Positions 9,243 through 17,081 of a stretch of 64,000 nucleotides of DNA are shown here, piece after piece (the stretch's first letter is position 1; each line of letters starts with the position of its first letter). The DNA lies in the NCBI GenBank assembly GCA_020633975.1, contig JACKCR010000012.1:45046-109045 (forward strand), given 5' to 3'. The stretch is from Candidatus Eiseniibacteriota bacterium (lineage in GTDB: Bacteria > Eisenbacteria > RBG-16-71-46 > CAIMUX01). Under the pieces are notes generated by a model, which was given only the letters and a program-made list of their open reading frames with translations, was not told where the DNA came from and ran no database searches. The position numbers and the translations under genes are program-made.

Positions 9243-9271
9243 TTGACTTGGTCCGGCGCGCTCTCTATCTT
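9243..9271 (+). promoter_or_regulatory. sigma-70 type promoter of the TPR-trpA-uppP run
   Basis: TTGACT (9243-9248), 17-base spacer, TATCTT (9266-9271). Both elements are close to consensus and stand out in this GC-rich sequence. The leader to the TTG at 9359 would be about 80 bases. Confidence 0.65.
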
Positions 9272-9358
9272 GAACGTCCGTTCGCGGATCAGGCCCCGCA
9301 GGCGGCGGCCCCGCTCCCCGCGTCGTTACGTCTTCGAGACGACTCCTGAAGGAACACG

Positions 9359-10441
9359 TTGAGCTCCGAAGATCGCACCCAGAAACGGATTGCCGACCTC
9401 GAGCGATCCGTGGTCGATCCCGCCAATGAAGTGGCGTTGATCGAACTCGCGCGCGCCTACATCGATGGTGGGCGGCACGCTGCCGCAGCCGCGAAGTTGG
9501 ACGACCGTCTGTCCGAATCCGTCTCCACCCTGGGGCTGCTGGAGCTCGCTCTGGAGGCCCATCAGCGCGGGGGTACGGTCGAGCGTATCCTCGACTGGTT
9601 CGAGCGTGACGAGGCACAGCTGGCCGATGAAGCCGCGTTCTGGACGCTGCGCGGCCGGGCCCACGAGCTCGTCGGCCAGCTCGACGAAGCCCGCACCTGT
9701 CACGAACGTTCGGTCGTGCTCGATCCGGAGTCCGCGGAAGGATACTTCCGGCTCGGCGTGACGCAGATGCGGCTGGCGGCGGAGAAGGACGCGATCCACG
9801 CGTTCGAACGTTCGATCGAACTCGACCCGGATCTCCTCAAGGCCTACATCAACCTCGGGCTCCTCCACGAGCAGACCGGGAACTCGCGCAAGGCGATCGA
9901 GAGCTTCCGGAAGGCGATCTCGATCGATCCCCGCAGCGTGGAGAGCCGACTCAATCTCGGCGCGGCCTACGGCGACCTCGGGATGCAGAAGGAGGCGGTC
10001 TCGGAGTTCCAGGCCGCCATCGAGATCGATCCGAGCAGTGTGCTGGCTCACTTCAATCTCGGCGTCTCGCTGATCGAAGACTCCCCCGAGGAGGCGTACA
10101 TCGCGCTTCGGCGCGCGCTCACGCTCGAGCCGGGCCACTGGGAGGCGAACTATCACCTCGGTCTCCTCGGGTTCAAACGCGGTCAGTACGACGCCGCGAT
10201 CCGTTCGTTCCAGCAGTGTCTCGACAGCCGGCCGGACTCGGTGCGTGCCCTCTATCACCTCGGGCTCGCCTACAACAAGAAGGACCAGCCTGGACGCGCC
10301 ATCGAGTGCCTCAGCCGGGTCTGCGAACTCGATCCGACGAACAGCCGGGCCCACTTCTACCTCGGCGTCGCGCACGACAAGAAGGGGCAGTACGACAAGG
10401 CCCGGCTTTGCTACCAGGCCGCGGATCGGCTGAAGAAGTGA
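9359..10441 (+). CDS. Tetratricopeptide-repeat protein
   Basis: About 360 residues. After about 60 residues of mixed helices, TPR units of 34 residues follow from near residue 85 to the end, for example YFRLGVTQMRLAAEKDAIHA, AYINLGLLHEQTGNSRKAIE, SRLNLGAAYGDLGMQKEAV and AHFYLGVAHDKKGQYDKARL. No signal peptide or membrane segment is seen, so it is probably a cytoplasmic scaffold. The start is a TTG with GAAGGA upstream; no ATG fits. Its stop codon overlaps the GTG start of trpA, so the two are translationally coupled, yet nothing in TPR biology explains a link to tryptophan synthesis. Confidence 0.85.
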   Translation: MSSEDRTQKRIADLERSVVDPANEVALIELARAYIDGGRHAAAAAKLDDRLSESVSTLGLLELALEAHQRGGTVERILDWFERDEAQLADEAAFWTLRGRAHELVGQLDEARTCHERSVVLDPESAEGYFRLGVTQMRLAAEKDAIHAFERSIELDPDLLKAYINLGLLHEQTGNSRKAIESFRKAISIDPRSVESRLNLGAAYGDLGMQKEAVSEFQAAIEIDPSSVLAHFNLGVSLIEDSPEEAYIALRRALTLEPGHWEANYHLGLLGFKRGQYDAAIRSFQQCLDSRPDSVRALYHLGLAYNKKDQPGRAIECLSRVCELDPTNSRAHFYLGVAHDKKGQYDKARLCYQAADRLKK

Positions 10442-11304
10442 CGGGCACCCCGTTGCCGACATCGCCGCGCGCCGCGCTCGCGGCCCGTCGCGCCCAGGGA
10501 CAGTCGTCCATCATTCCCTATCTCACGGCCGGGTATCCGGACTGGGACCGGTTCGACGAAGCAGCTTCCGGACTCGTGCGGGCCGGTGCCGACGTTTTCG
10601 AGCTCGGCGTTCCTTTCTCCGATCCGCTCGCCGACGGCCCAACCATCCAGCGCGCCTCGCAGGCGGCGCTCGAGAACGGCGTCACCCTGGAGCAGATCCT
10701 GGATCGCGTCGCCTCGAGACGCGAGGCCTGGGGACTTCCGGTCGTGCTCATGACCTACGTCAACCCGATCGTTGCGTACGGAATCGAGCGGTTCTGTCGT
10801 AGGGCGCAGGAGGCCGGAGTCGGCGGAGTGTTGATCTCGGACCTTCCGCCCGAGGAGACCCCGGAGCTCTGGAGCGCTCTCGCCGCGCACGGAATCGAGA
10901 CCGCCGTGCTCACGGCCCCGACCACGAAGGCGGAGCGCCTCCCCGCGCTCGCGGCCGCGACGACGGGGTTTCTCTACTGCGTTTCGCGCACGGGGGTGAC
11001 CGGACGGGGCAAGGACTACGCCGGAAACCTGGGCGACCAGATCGACGGGCTACGCGCGCAGAGTGAGGTACCGGTCGTCGTCGGCTTCGGGATTCGCTCT
11101 CCGGAGGACGCGGTCCGTGTCCGAGAGACCTGGAATCCGGACGGCGTCGTCCTCGGTGCCCGCCTCATCGAGATCCTGGAAGGAGAGGGGGGAGTCACGG
11201 AGCTCCACGGGTTCCTCTCCGGGATCCGGGAGGCCCTCGATGCGGCCGATGGCCCCTCCGGAACGGCCGGTGGCGCCCCGGAGGGCGGGACCCCCCGCGC
11301 ATGA
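10438..11304 (+). CDS. trpA: Tryptophan synthase alpha chain
   Basis: About 288 residues, the usual length. It splits indole-3-glycerol phosphate into indole and glyceraldehyde 3-phosphate, passing indole to TrpB. Family motifs are present: IIPYLTAGYPD near the start, FELGVPFSDPLADGPTIQ containing the catalytic glutamate, GVLISDLPPEE with the catalytic aspartate, and FLYCVSRTGVTG and VVVGFGI in the phosphate-binding region. The GTG start overlaps the TPR gene stop (GTGA), and its own end overlaps uppP (ATGA). TrpB and other trp genes are not in the window, so this copy is separated from its usual partners. Confidence 0.93.
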   Translation: MTGTPLPTSPRAALAARRAQGQSSIIPYLTAGYPDWDRFDEAASGLVRAGADVFELGVPFSDPLADGPTIQRASQAALENGVTLEQILDRVASRREAWGLPVVLMTYVNPIVAYGIERFCRRAQEAGVGGVLISDLPPEETPELWSALAAHGIETAVLTAPTTKAERLPALAAATTGFLYCVSRTGVTGRGKDYAGNLGDQIDGLRAQSEVPVVVGFGIRSPEDAVRVRETWNPDGVVLGARLIEILEGEGGVTELHGFLSGIREALDAADGPSGTAGGAPEGGTPRA

Positions 11305-12098
11305 ACCCGATCCTCGCGACGGTGATTCTCGCGCTGATCCAGGGATGGACCGAGTTCCTCCCGATCTCGAGCTCCGGGCACCTCGTGCTCGCGCAGCATC
11401 TCCTCGGGGTCGAGTCGGCGGGCGTCGCGCTCGAGATCATCCTCCACCTCGGGACGGTGTTCGCGGTCATCCTCTACTACCGGGAGGACTTTCTCTCCAT
11501 CCTGAGCGGCGGTTGGGACTTCGTCCGGGGTGGACGTGGCCCCGAAGCTGTGAGTGCGTCCCGTCTCATCCTCTTCCTCGTCCTCGGGACGATTCCCGGC
11601 GCTCTGGGTGGTGCACTCTTCAAGGACACGATCGAGAGCGCGTTCGGTGACGTCCGCTTCGTCTGCTACGCCCTTCTCTTCACGGGCGCGCTCCTCCTCT
11701 CGACCCTCCTCGTGCCGCGGAAGCGGGAGCGACTCTCTCCGCTCCGCGCGTTCCTCGTCGGTGCGTTCCAACTCCTCGCGCTCCTTCCGGGCGTATCGCG
11801 GAGCGGTTCGACCATCTCCGGAGGGCTCTTTCTCGGGATCGACCCGGAGGAGGCGGCACGCTTCTCCTTCCTTCTCTCCGTGCCGATCATCCTCGGCGCG
11901 GTCGCGTTCCAACTCCCGGACGTCGGCGCCGAGCTCCGTGCGGGACACCTCCCGCAGTACCTCATCGGTCTCGTCGTCGCCTTCGTCTCCGGCTACGTCG
12001 CGATCGGTGCGATGCTGAAGATCGTGCGCCGCGGACGGTTCGGATTCTTCGGGATCTACTGTCTACTCGTCGGTATCCTCGGGCTCTTCATCCTCTGA
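11301..12098 (+). CDS. uppP: Undecaprenyl-diphosphatase
   Basis: About 265 residues of mostly membrane helices. It removes phosphate from undecaprenyl diphosphate to recycle the lipid carrier for peptidoglycan and other envelope polymers, and its loss typically raises bacitracin sensitivity. Signature motifs: QGWTEFLPISSSGHL near residues 14-28 and LPGVSRSGSTI near 157-167, which holds the active-site Arg and Ser. The ATG overlaps the trpA stop by four bases, so it is translated from the same messenger. Length and order match the BacA/UppP family. Confidence 0.95.
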   Translation: MNPILATVILALIQGWTEFLPISSSGHLVLAQHLLGVESAGVALEIILHLGTVFAVILYYREDFLSILSGGWDFVRGGRGPEAVSASRLILFLVLGTIPGALGGALFKDTIESAFGDVRFVCYALLFTGALLLSTLLVPRKRERLSPLRAFLVGAFQLLALLPGVSRSGSTISGGLFLGIDPEEAARFSFLLSVPIILGAVAFQLPDVGAELRAGHLPQYLIGLVVAFVSGYVAIGAMLKIVRRGRFGFFGIYCLLVGILGLFIL

Positions 12099-12182
12099 GC
12101 CGGATTCCGGGCGCGTCCGGGGGCAGGTGACCTCCGCGAAGCCGAGGCTCGGATCCGCCACGACGACAACCGAAGGAACCAG

Positions 12183-13139
12183 ATGGGCAGCGAACGGAAG
12201 AGCGACTGGGCGACACCCAAGCCACTGCCGCCCGGCGATCGGGCCGCCACGGCCCGCGTGCTCGACTTCCTCGCGGCAGCGCAGAAAGACCCGGCGAGAA
12301 ACGTTGCGTACCTGGGAGACGATCGCGACGGTATCCAGTCCGAACTGGAGGAACTCGTTCCCTCCTGGGAGGGAACCGTCCGCGTCTGCGAGGACGCAAA
12401 CGGAGAGCTCCGCGGCGTCGTGCTCGCGAATTGGGACACAGAGATCGGGCTCTCCTGGGTCTACGGGCCGTGGACGCGGCCCACGGACTGGGACGCGTGC
12501 GCCTCATCCCTGCTCGACGCCGCTTTGGAGCAGATTCCGGCCGGCGTCACCCGGTACGAGCTGTCCGGTGCCTGCGAGAACGCGGCGCTCGCTGCTCTTG
12601 CGGCGGAACGCGGCGCGGTGAGCACGGATGTCAACTACGCGCTCGTGCTCGACGGGGATGCGCTCGCCCGGATCTCGCCGTCCAGGGCGGGCGAGGGCTT
12701 CACGATCGAAGAAGGAGGCCTGGTCGGCCGCGCGCCGGAGTCCCTGAGTGCCGTTGATCGCGACGTCCTTCACGAACTCCACGAAGAGAACTTCCCGACC
12801 CCGTACTATTCGATGGACCAGCTGCTGGCGCAGCACGCGGACGGGGAAGCGATCGTGCTCGTGGCGCGCATGGGCGGCGACGTCGCCGGGTACGCGGCGG
12901 GCCGGGTCCAACCGGACGGCGTCGGCTACGTCGACTTCCTCGCGGTGGCCCCGGCGGGGAGAGGGCACGGAGTGGGGCGGGCGCTCATGGTCGAGCTCCT
13001 CGCGCGGCTTCGGTCCCGGATCACCCGGCAGGAAGTCTGTCTCACCGTCCGACATTCGCTCGGACCGGCGCGCGCCCTCTATGCGTCGCTCGGCTTTCAC
13101 GTCGACGCGTCACTCGTCGGGTACCGCGTAGCCCTCTAG
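12183..13139 (+). CDS. GNAT-family N-acetyltransferase, two-domain
   Basis: About 318 residues. The C-terminal half is a clear GNAT fold: VGYVDFLAVAPAGRGHGVGR is the acetyl-CoA binding loop (R/Q-x-x-G-x-G/A) followed by ALMVELLARL, and ARALYASLGFHV is the usual C-terminal signature. The N-terminal half (LGDDRDGIQSELEEL to GAVSTDVNYAL) looks like a second, degenerate GNAT unit. The substrate cannot be told; such tandem enzymes modify small amines, proteins or thiol cofactors. It begins 84 bases after uppP on the same strand; a ribosome site GAAGGA lies before the ATG. It converges on cheB across a short tandem repeat. Confidence 0.85.
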   Translation: MGSERKSDWATPKPLPPGDRAATARVLDFLAAAQKDPARNVAYLGDDRDGIQSELEELVPSWEGTVRVCEDANGELRGVVLANWDTEIGLSWVYGPWTRPTDWDACASSLLDAALEQIPAGVTRYELSGACENAALAALAAERGAVSTDVNYALVLDGDALARISPSRAGEGFTIEEGGLVGRAPESLSAVDRDVLHELHEENFPTPYYSMDQLLAQHADGEAIVLVARMGGDVAGYAAGRVQPDGVGYVDFLAVAPAGRGHGVGRALMVELLARLRSRITRQEVCLTVRHSLGPARALYASLGFHVDASLVGYRVAL

Positions 13140-13140
13140 G

Positions 13141-13237
13141 CGGCTCGGCCGCCCGGCTGCTACGCGGCTCGGCCGCTAGGCTGCTACGCGGCTCGGCCGC
13201 CTAGGCGGCTACGCGGCTCGGCCGCTAGGCGGCTTTG
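13141..13237. repeat. four-copy tandem repeat of about 24 bases between convergent genes
   Basis: Units start at 13141, 13165, 13189 and 13214, with core CGGCTCGGCCGC then (C)TAGGC and GGCT or TGCTACG. Copies two and three are nearly identical to copy one, and the third has one extra base. The third unit contains the perfect palindrome GCCGCCTAGGCGGC. The repeat begins right after the GNAT stop and its last unit covers the final codons and stop of cheB, so it may act as a bidirectional transcription barrier. Confidence 0.8.
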
Positions 13238-14286
13238 CGGACGCTCTGGCTCGCGAGTTCCATGAGCTTGCCGGAGATGTCCTGGAGGGGACAGACGAAC
13301 TCGGCGGCGCCGATCTCGATCCCTTCGCGCGGCATTCCGAACACGACCGACGTCGCCTCGTCCTGACAGATCGTGCGTGCGCCCGTGTTCCGGATCTCGA
13401 GGAGACCCTGCGCGCCATCCTTACCCATGCCGGTGAGGAGGGCGGCCACGGTTCTGGATCCGGAGGACCGGGCCACGGACTTGAACAGCACGTCCACGGA
13501 CGGACGGTGCCGGTTGACGAGCGGACCGCTCCGGAGGGAGAGCGTGTAGGGCGCGGAACGCCCCATCACCACCATGTGGTCGTCTCCCGGGCAGATGAAG
13601 ACGTGGCCCTGCTCCAGACGTTCGCCTCCCTGCGCCTCGGCGATCGTGGCGCGGCAGTTGCCGTTGAGCCGCCTTGCGAACTGGGCGGTGAACTTCGCGG
13701 GCATGTGCTGGACGATGACGACGGGAGGGCAGTCCTCGGGAAGGCCACGGAGGACGGCTTCGAGTGCCTCGGTACCTCCGGTCGACGCGCCGATCGCGAT
13801 GAGTCGGTCGGACGCGATCCGGCCGTAGCTCCTCGTGGCCGGAGCGGGAGGGGGAGTCGCGACCGTCGCGGTCGCGATCGCGTTCCGGCGCTTCACGTCC
13901 ACGAGAGCCGCTGCCTTCACCTTGTAGAGGAGCTCGATCGCGGCGCTCTCGCCGGGGAGCTTCGTTCCACCCTTGCTCACGACTTCGACGGCACCGGCCT
14001 GGAGCGCATCGAGGGCCAGCTGGCTGCCGCGGTCGGTGAGCCCGGAAGCGATGACGACCGGAAGCGGGTAGTACTTCATCAGCTTCTTGAGGAAGGTGAG
14101 TCCGTCCATCCGCGGCATGTCGATGTCCAGCACGACGACATCGGGCTGATGCTGGACGATCAGGTCGCGGGCTACGTACGCGTCCGGTGCCGTCGCGACG
14201 ACCTCGATCTCGGGATCGGCGTTCAGGCTCTGCTCGAACACGTTTCGGACGACGGGCGAGTCGTCGACGATCACGACGCGAATCAT
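13225..14286 (-). CDS. cheB: Chemotaxis response regulator protein-glutamate methylesterase
   Basis: About 353 residues. An N-terminal receiver (VVIVDDSPVVRN, phospho-acceptor in VVVLDIDMPRMDG, lysine in VVSKGG) is joined to a C-terminal methylesterase. The catalytic triad is visible: Ser in IGASTGGTEAL, His in VQHMPAKF and Asp near GMGKDGAQG. It removes methyl groups from, and deamidates, chemoreceptors when phosphorylated by CheA. It is the last gene of the che operon and its ATG overlaps the end of cheX by four bases. The last codons lie in the tandem repeat at 13141-13237. Confidence 0.95.
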   Translation of the reverse strand: MIRVVIVDDSPVVRNVFEQSLNADPEIEVVATAPDAYVARDLIVQHQPDVVVLDIDMPRMDGLTFLKKLMKYYPLPVVIASGLTDRGSQLALDALQAGAVEVVSKGGTKLPGESAAIELLYKVKAAALVDVKRRNAIATATVATPPPAPATRSYGRIASDRLIAIGASTGGTEALEAVLRGLPEDCPPVVIVQHMPAKFTAQFARRLNGNCRATIAEAQGGERLEQGHVFICPGDDHMVVMGRSAPYTLSLRSGPLVNRHRPSVDVLFKSVARSSGSRTVAALLTGMGKDGAQGLLEIRNTGARTICQDEATSVVFGMPREGIEIGAAEFVCPLQDISGKLMELASQSVRKAA

Positions 14287-14756
14287 GCGGCCTCGCTTCC
14301 CTTCTTGCCACAGTCCTTGAGGTTCGCCTTGAGGAAGACCGGGTGCTCCTCGAGGAGGAGGGGGATGCAGTCCGGATCCTGGACGAGAGACTCGAACGAC
14401 TCCGTTGCGGGCTCGCAGCGAGGCGGCGTCAGGTTGAGGACGCCGTCGTATCCCACGATCTGCGTGAGGAAGTTGCCGCAGATCATGTTCATCAGCTCGC
14501 CCAAGGTGTCGTCGGAGCCGTCGTCCTCGACGTCTTCACCGAGGACGTTCTCGGTGATCTCGGCCCGGGCGTCGGTGGGAATCCACATGGTCAGGTCCCC
14601 GGCGTAGTCCCCGTGGAACGCGATGTGGATGCACCGGAAGTCGGAGGTGGGAGGCTCCAGGGTCTCGCGATCCGCCGGCTCGGCGAACATGAACGTGATC
14701 CGCTCCGCCACGCGGGTGAACACCTCGACCAGCTGTTCCTTCTGCTCATCCTGCAT
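14283..14756 (-). CDS. cheX: CheX-family CheY-P phosphatase
   Basis: About 157 residues. CheX removes phosphate from CheY-P, taking the place of CheZ. The motif GELMNMICGNFL carries the catalytic Glu-x-x-Asn of the CheC/CheX/FliY group, present once as in CheX. The front part has the CheX-like strand FRCIHIAFHGDYAGDLTM. It overlaps cheY by 11 bases and cheB by four, so the three are translated together and act on the same pathway. Member of the phosphatase group is secure; the choice of CheX over CheC rests on the single motif. Confidence 0.82.
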   Translation of the reverse strand: MQDEQKEQLVEVFTRVAERITFMFAEPADRETLEPPTSDFRCIHIAFHGDYAGDLTMWIPTDARAEITENVLGEDVEDDGSDDTLGELMNMICGNFLTQIVGYDGVLNLTPPRCEPATESFESLVQDPDCIPLLLEEHPVFLKANLKDCGKKGSEAA

Positions 14757-15135
14757 TTCGTACCTCCAAGGCCTGGCGGATCGCCACTTCCAGTGAGTCG
14801 GGCGTGAACGGCTTCCGGAGGTATCCCCGGATCCCCGTCTCCAGGAGCCGGTTCATCCGACTCATGCTGCCGTCGGTCGACACGACGACGACGGGGAGCC
14901 CTTCCAGGAGGTGGTCCTTCGCCATCTCCATGATCAGCTCCTCACCGGTCATGACCGGCATGTTGATGTCGGTCAGAACCAGGTCCAACCAGTGTTCGCC
15001 GAGGACCTCGAGGGCTTCCTTGCCATGGCCGGCCTGGTGGATCTCGCCGAGCTCGAGCGAAGTCATGCCGAGCATCTTCACCAGCACCTTCCGCACGGTC
15101 TCGGAGTCATCGACGATGAGTATGTTGAGAGCCAC
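14746..15135 (-). CDS. cheY: CheY-type chemotaxis response regulator
   Basis: About 129 residues, a single receiver: NILIVDDSETVRK with the acidic pair, phospho-acceptor in LVLTDINMPVMTG, Ser/Thr in VVVVSTDG and lysine in GYLRKPF. Phosphorylated by CheA, it should bind the flagellar switch. It sits inside the che operon between cheD and cheX. GAGAGGAGGGAGC lies directly before the ATG, a strong ribosome site. The 140 bases between cheD and cheY hold no gene. Confidence 0.9.
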   Translation of the reverse strand: MALNILIVDDSETVRKVLVKMLGMTSLELGEIHQAGHGKEALEVLGEHWLDLVLTDINMPVMTGEELIMEMAKDHLLEGLPVVVVSTDGSMSRMNRLLETGIRGYLRKPFTPDSLEVAIRQALEVRNAG

Positions 15136-15275
15136 GCTCCCTCCTCTCGAACCTGGGCGGTTCCTTCCTCCAGAACTCGCCCTCTTCTTGCTTGCCCGTC
15201 GTCTCTATCGATCCGTCGTCTTCGTCGTCGTCGGCCCCGTCCTGTTTCTCTTCGGTCGGGGTGCCGCTTCGCCGG

Positions 15276-15773
15276 TCAGAGCTCCCTAGGGGTCTGGCCG
15301 CTCTTGATCATCGTCTTGCCGTCGTCCATGTGCAGGAACATGGTCCGGGGTTCCTTGCCCGCTGTGTCCTCCGCCGCGATCTTGATGTTGTTCTTCCAGA
15401 GGATCTTCCGGCAGACGAGGATGTTCCGCTCGCCGATCTTGAAGACACCGTCCTCGTCGAGCATGACCGATCCGCCCGCGAGCTTGGCGACGATCCGGCT
15501 ACGCTCCGCCCCCATGTTGAACAGCGTCTGGAGGAGGAGGGAAACCCCGGTGTCGACGAACATCGGGGGCTTCTCCCTCGCCTTGTCCGGTGACTTGGAA
15601 GAGAGAGGTAGCATGCAATGGATCATCCCACCGACCTGCGCTTTCGGGTCGTAGAGGGTGAGGCCGATGCACGATCCCAAGGAGTACGTGACGAGGACGT
15701 CGTCCGTGCTCTTCGACACGGCATAGTCGGCGATGTCCACGACCTTGAGCTTGCCTGTTCTGTCAGCGCTCAT
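15276..15773 (-). CDS. cheD: Chemoreceptor glutamine deamidase
   Basis: About 165 residues. CheD deamidates glutamines on chemoreceptors and in some species also boosts CheC/CheX phosphatase action. The catalytic Cys is in YSLGSCIGLTLYDP and the His in GGMIHCMLP, both at the expected spacing. ATG 15773 follows GAGGACGTCTCG; the longer frame to 16271 would run across cheR on the same strand and is rejected. CheD together with a CheX-type phosphatase and no CheZ indicates the CheC/CheD-like adaptation branch. Confidence 0.92.
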   Translation of the reverse strand: MSADRTGKLKVVDIADYAVSKSTDDVLVTYSLGSCIGLTLYDPKAQVGGMIHCMLPLSSKSPDKAREKPPMFVDTGVSLLLQTLFNMGAERSRIVAKLAGGSVMLDEDGVFKIGERNILVCRKILWKNNIKIAAEDTAGKEPRTMFLHMDDGKTMIKSGQTPREL

Positions 15774-15784
15774 CGAGACGTCCT

Positions 15785-16582
15785 CTACGGTTTTGCGTAG
15801 GTGGCGGCCTGGACCGCACGGAATCCGCAGTCGATGCCGGTCAGAGTCTCGGAATGTCCGACGAAGAGGATGCCTTTCGGTCGGAGGAGTCGTTCGATTT
15901 CCGAGACCAGTCGCTGACGCACCGGTTGATCGAAGTAGATCATCACGTTCCGGCAGAAGACGCAGTCGAGCGGCCCCGTCATGGGGAACGGGGGCTGAGA
16001 GAGATTGAGCCGCCGGAAGACGACATGACGACGGAGTTCGGGGCGCACGACCCAGACGGGTTCGCGTTCGCCCGGCTGCTTCTCGAAGTACTTCATCTTC
16101 CATTCGTTCCGGACCGGCTCGACGACCTTTGCCTGGTACGCGGCCTCCTGAGCCTGGCCGAGAGCCCGGGTGGAGATGTCCGTGGCCAGGATCTTCACGT
16201 CGAGCGACGAGAGGGAGCGGATGGAATCGAGCGTCATGAGCATGCTGTACGGCTCTACCCCGGTCGAACAAGCCGCGGACCAGAAACGGAAACGAGTCTG
16301 GCCGGCGGCGAGGTACTCCTCGAACTTCTCGGCGAACAGATCGAAGTGATCCTGACCGCGGAAGAAGCTCGTGAAGTTCGTGGAGATGACGTCGAGGAGT
16401 CCGACGATCTCCTCCGGGTCCTTCCGGACCAGGGCCAGATACTCCTCGGGTCTCTGCAGGCCGAGCACGCGCAGCCGCTTCCCGATCCGGGCGGCCACGA
16501 GCTCCTGCTTGTCCGGTCCGAGCGAGATCCCGCTCGTCTGGTAGACGATGTCGCGGAACGACTCGTACACACGTGCTTCCAT
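15785..16582 (-). CDS. cheR: Chemoreceptor methyltransferase
   Basis: About 265 residues. It methylates chemoreceptor glutamates with S-adenosylmethionine. An N-terminal helical domain is followed by the methyltransferase fold: FRFWSAACSTGVEPYS is motif I (most relatives have GEEPYS; here Val replaces the first Glu), then VKILATDIS and DCVFCRNVMIYFD. ATG 16582 is chosen because AGGTGG lies five bases upstream; a GTG three codons earlier overlaps that site. It lies between cheW and cheD with gaps of about ten bases on each side. Confidence 0.93.
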   Translation of the reverse strand: MEARVYESFRDIVYQTSGISLGPDKQELVAARIGKRLRVLGLQRPEEYLALVRKDPEEIVGLLDVISTNFTSFFRGQDHFDLFAEKFEEYLAAGQTRFRFWSAACSTGVEPYSMLMTLDSIRSLSSLDVKILATDISTRALGQAQEAAYQAKVVEPVRNEWKMKYFEKQPGEREPVWVVRPELRRHVVFRRLNLSQPPFPMTGPLDCVFCRNVMIYFDQPVRQRLVSEIERLLRPKGILFVGHSETLTGIDCGFRAVQAATYAKP

Positions 16583-16591
16583 TGACTCCAC

Positions 16592-17074
16592 CTATGCGGC
16601 TTCGGTCGCCTCTGTTTGGATCTCGGCGTCCGCCAGGACGTTGTCCACGTCGAGGAGTGTGATCACGAGGCCTTCCCGCTTGGCCATCGCACGGATGAAG
16701 CGGGTGTCGATGCCCGATCCGAAGTTCGGAGTCGGCTCGATGTCGTCCTGGCTCAGATCGACGAACTCGGATACGGAGTCCACGACCAGGCCCACGACGT
16801 GGCTCACGGCCCCCCGGTCGTGCTGCACCACGATGATGCAGGTCTGCGGAGTGTCCTCCGCGAAGGGGAGGCCGAACTTCCTCCGCAACTCGATCACCGG
16901 GAGGATCGAACCGTGCAGGTTGATGACGCCGCGGAAGTAGTCCGGAACGTTGGGGACGTGGGTCACGTCCGTGTTCGCGGTGATCTCCTTCACTTTCATG
17001 ATCTCGAGGGCATAGGTTTCCTTGCCCAGAGTGAAGGAGAGGAACTTCCCAGCAGAGGAACGATTGGAACTCAT
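16592..17074 (-). CDS. cheW: Chemotaxis coupling protein
   Basis: About 160 residues, one CheW domain. It links chemoreceptors to CheA. Family signs: FLSFTLGKETYALEIMKVKE at the front, VPDYFRGVINLHGSILPVIE in the middle and IIVVQH and VVGLVVDSVSEF behind, as in CheW. It follows cheA by seven bases. ATG 17074 is preferred, with GTGAGG upstream; a TTG six codons earlier is less likely. Confidence 0.94.
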   Translation of the reverse strand: MSSNRSSAGKFLSFTLGKETYALEIMKVKEITANTDVTHVPNVPDYFRGVINLHGSILPVIELRRKFGLPFAEDTPQTCIIVVQHDRGAVSHVVGLVVDSVSEFVDLSQDDIEPTPNFGSGIDTRFIRAMAKREGLVITLLDVDNVLADAEIQTEATEAA

Positions 17075-17081
17075 GACTACC

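Noticed and set aside
15774-16271. extension of cheD upstream into cheR
   Set aside because: Would overlap cheR on the same strand by most of its length; ATG 15773 has a ribosome site and starts the CheD fold.
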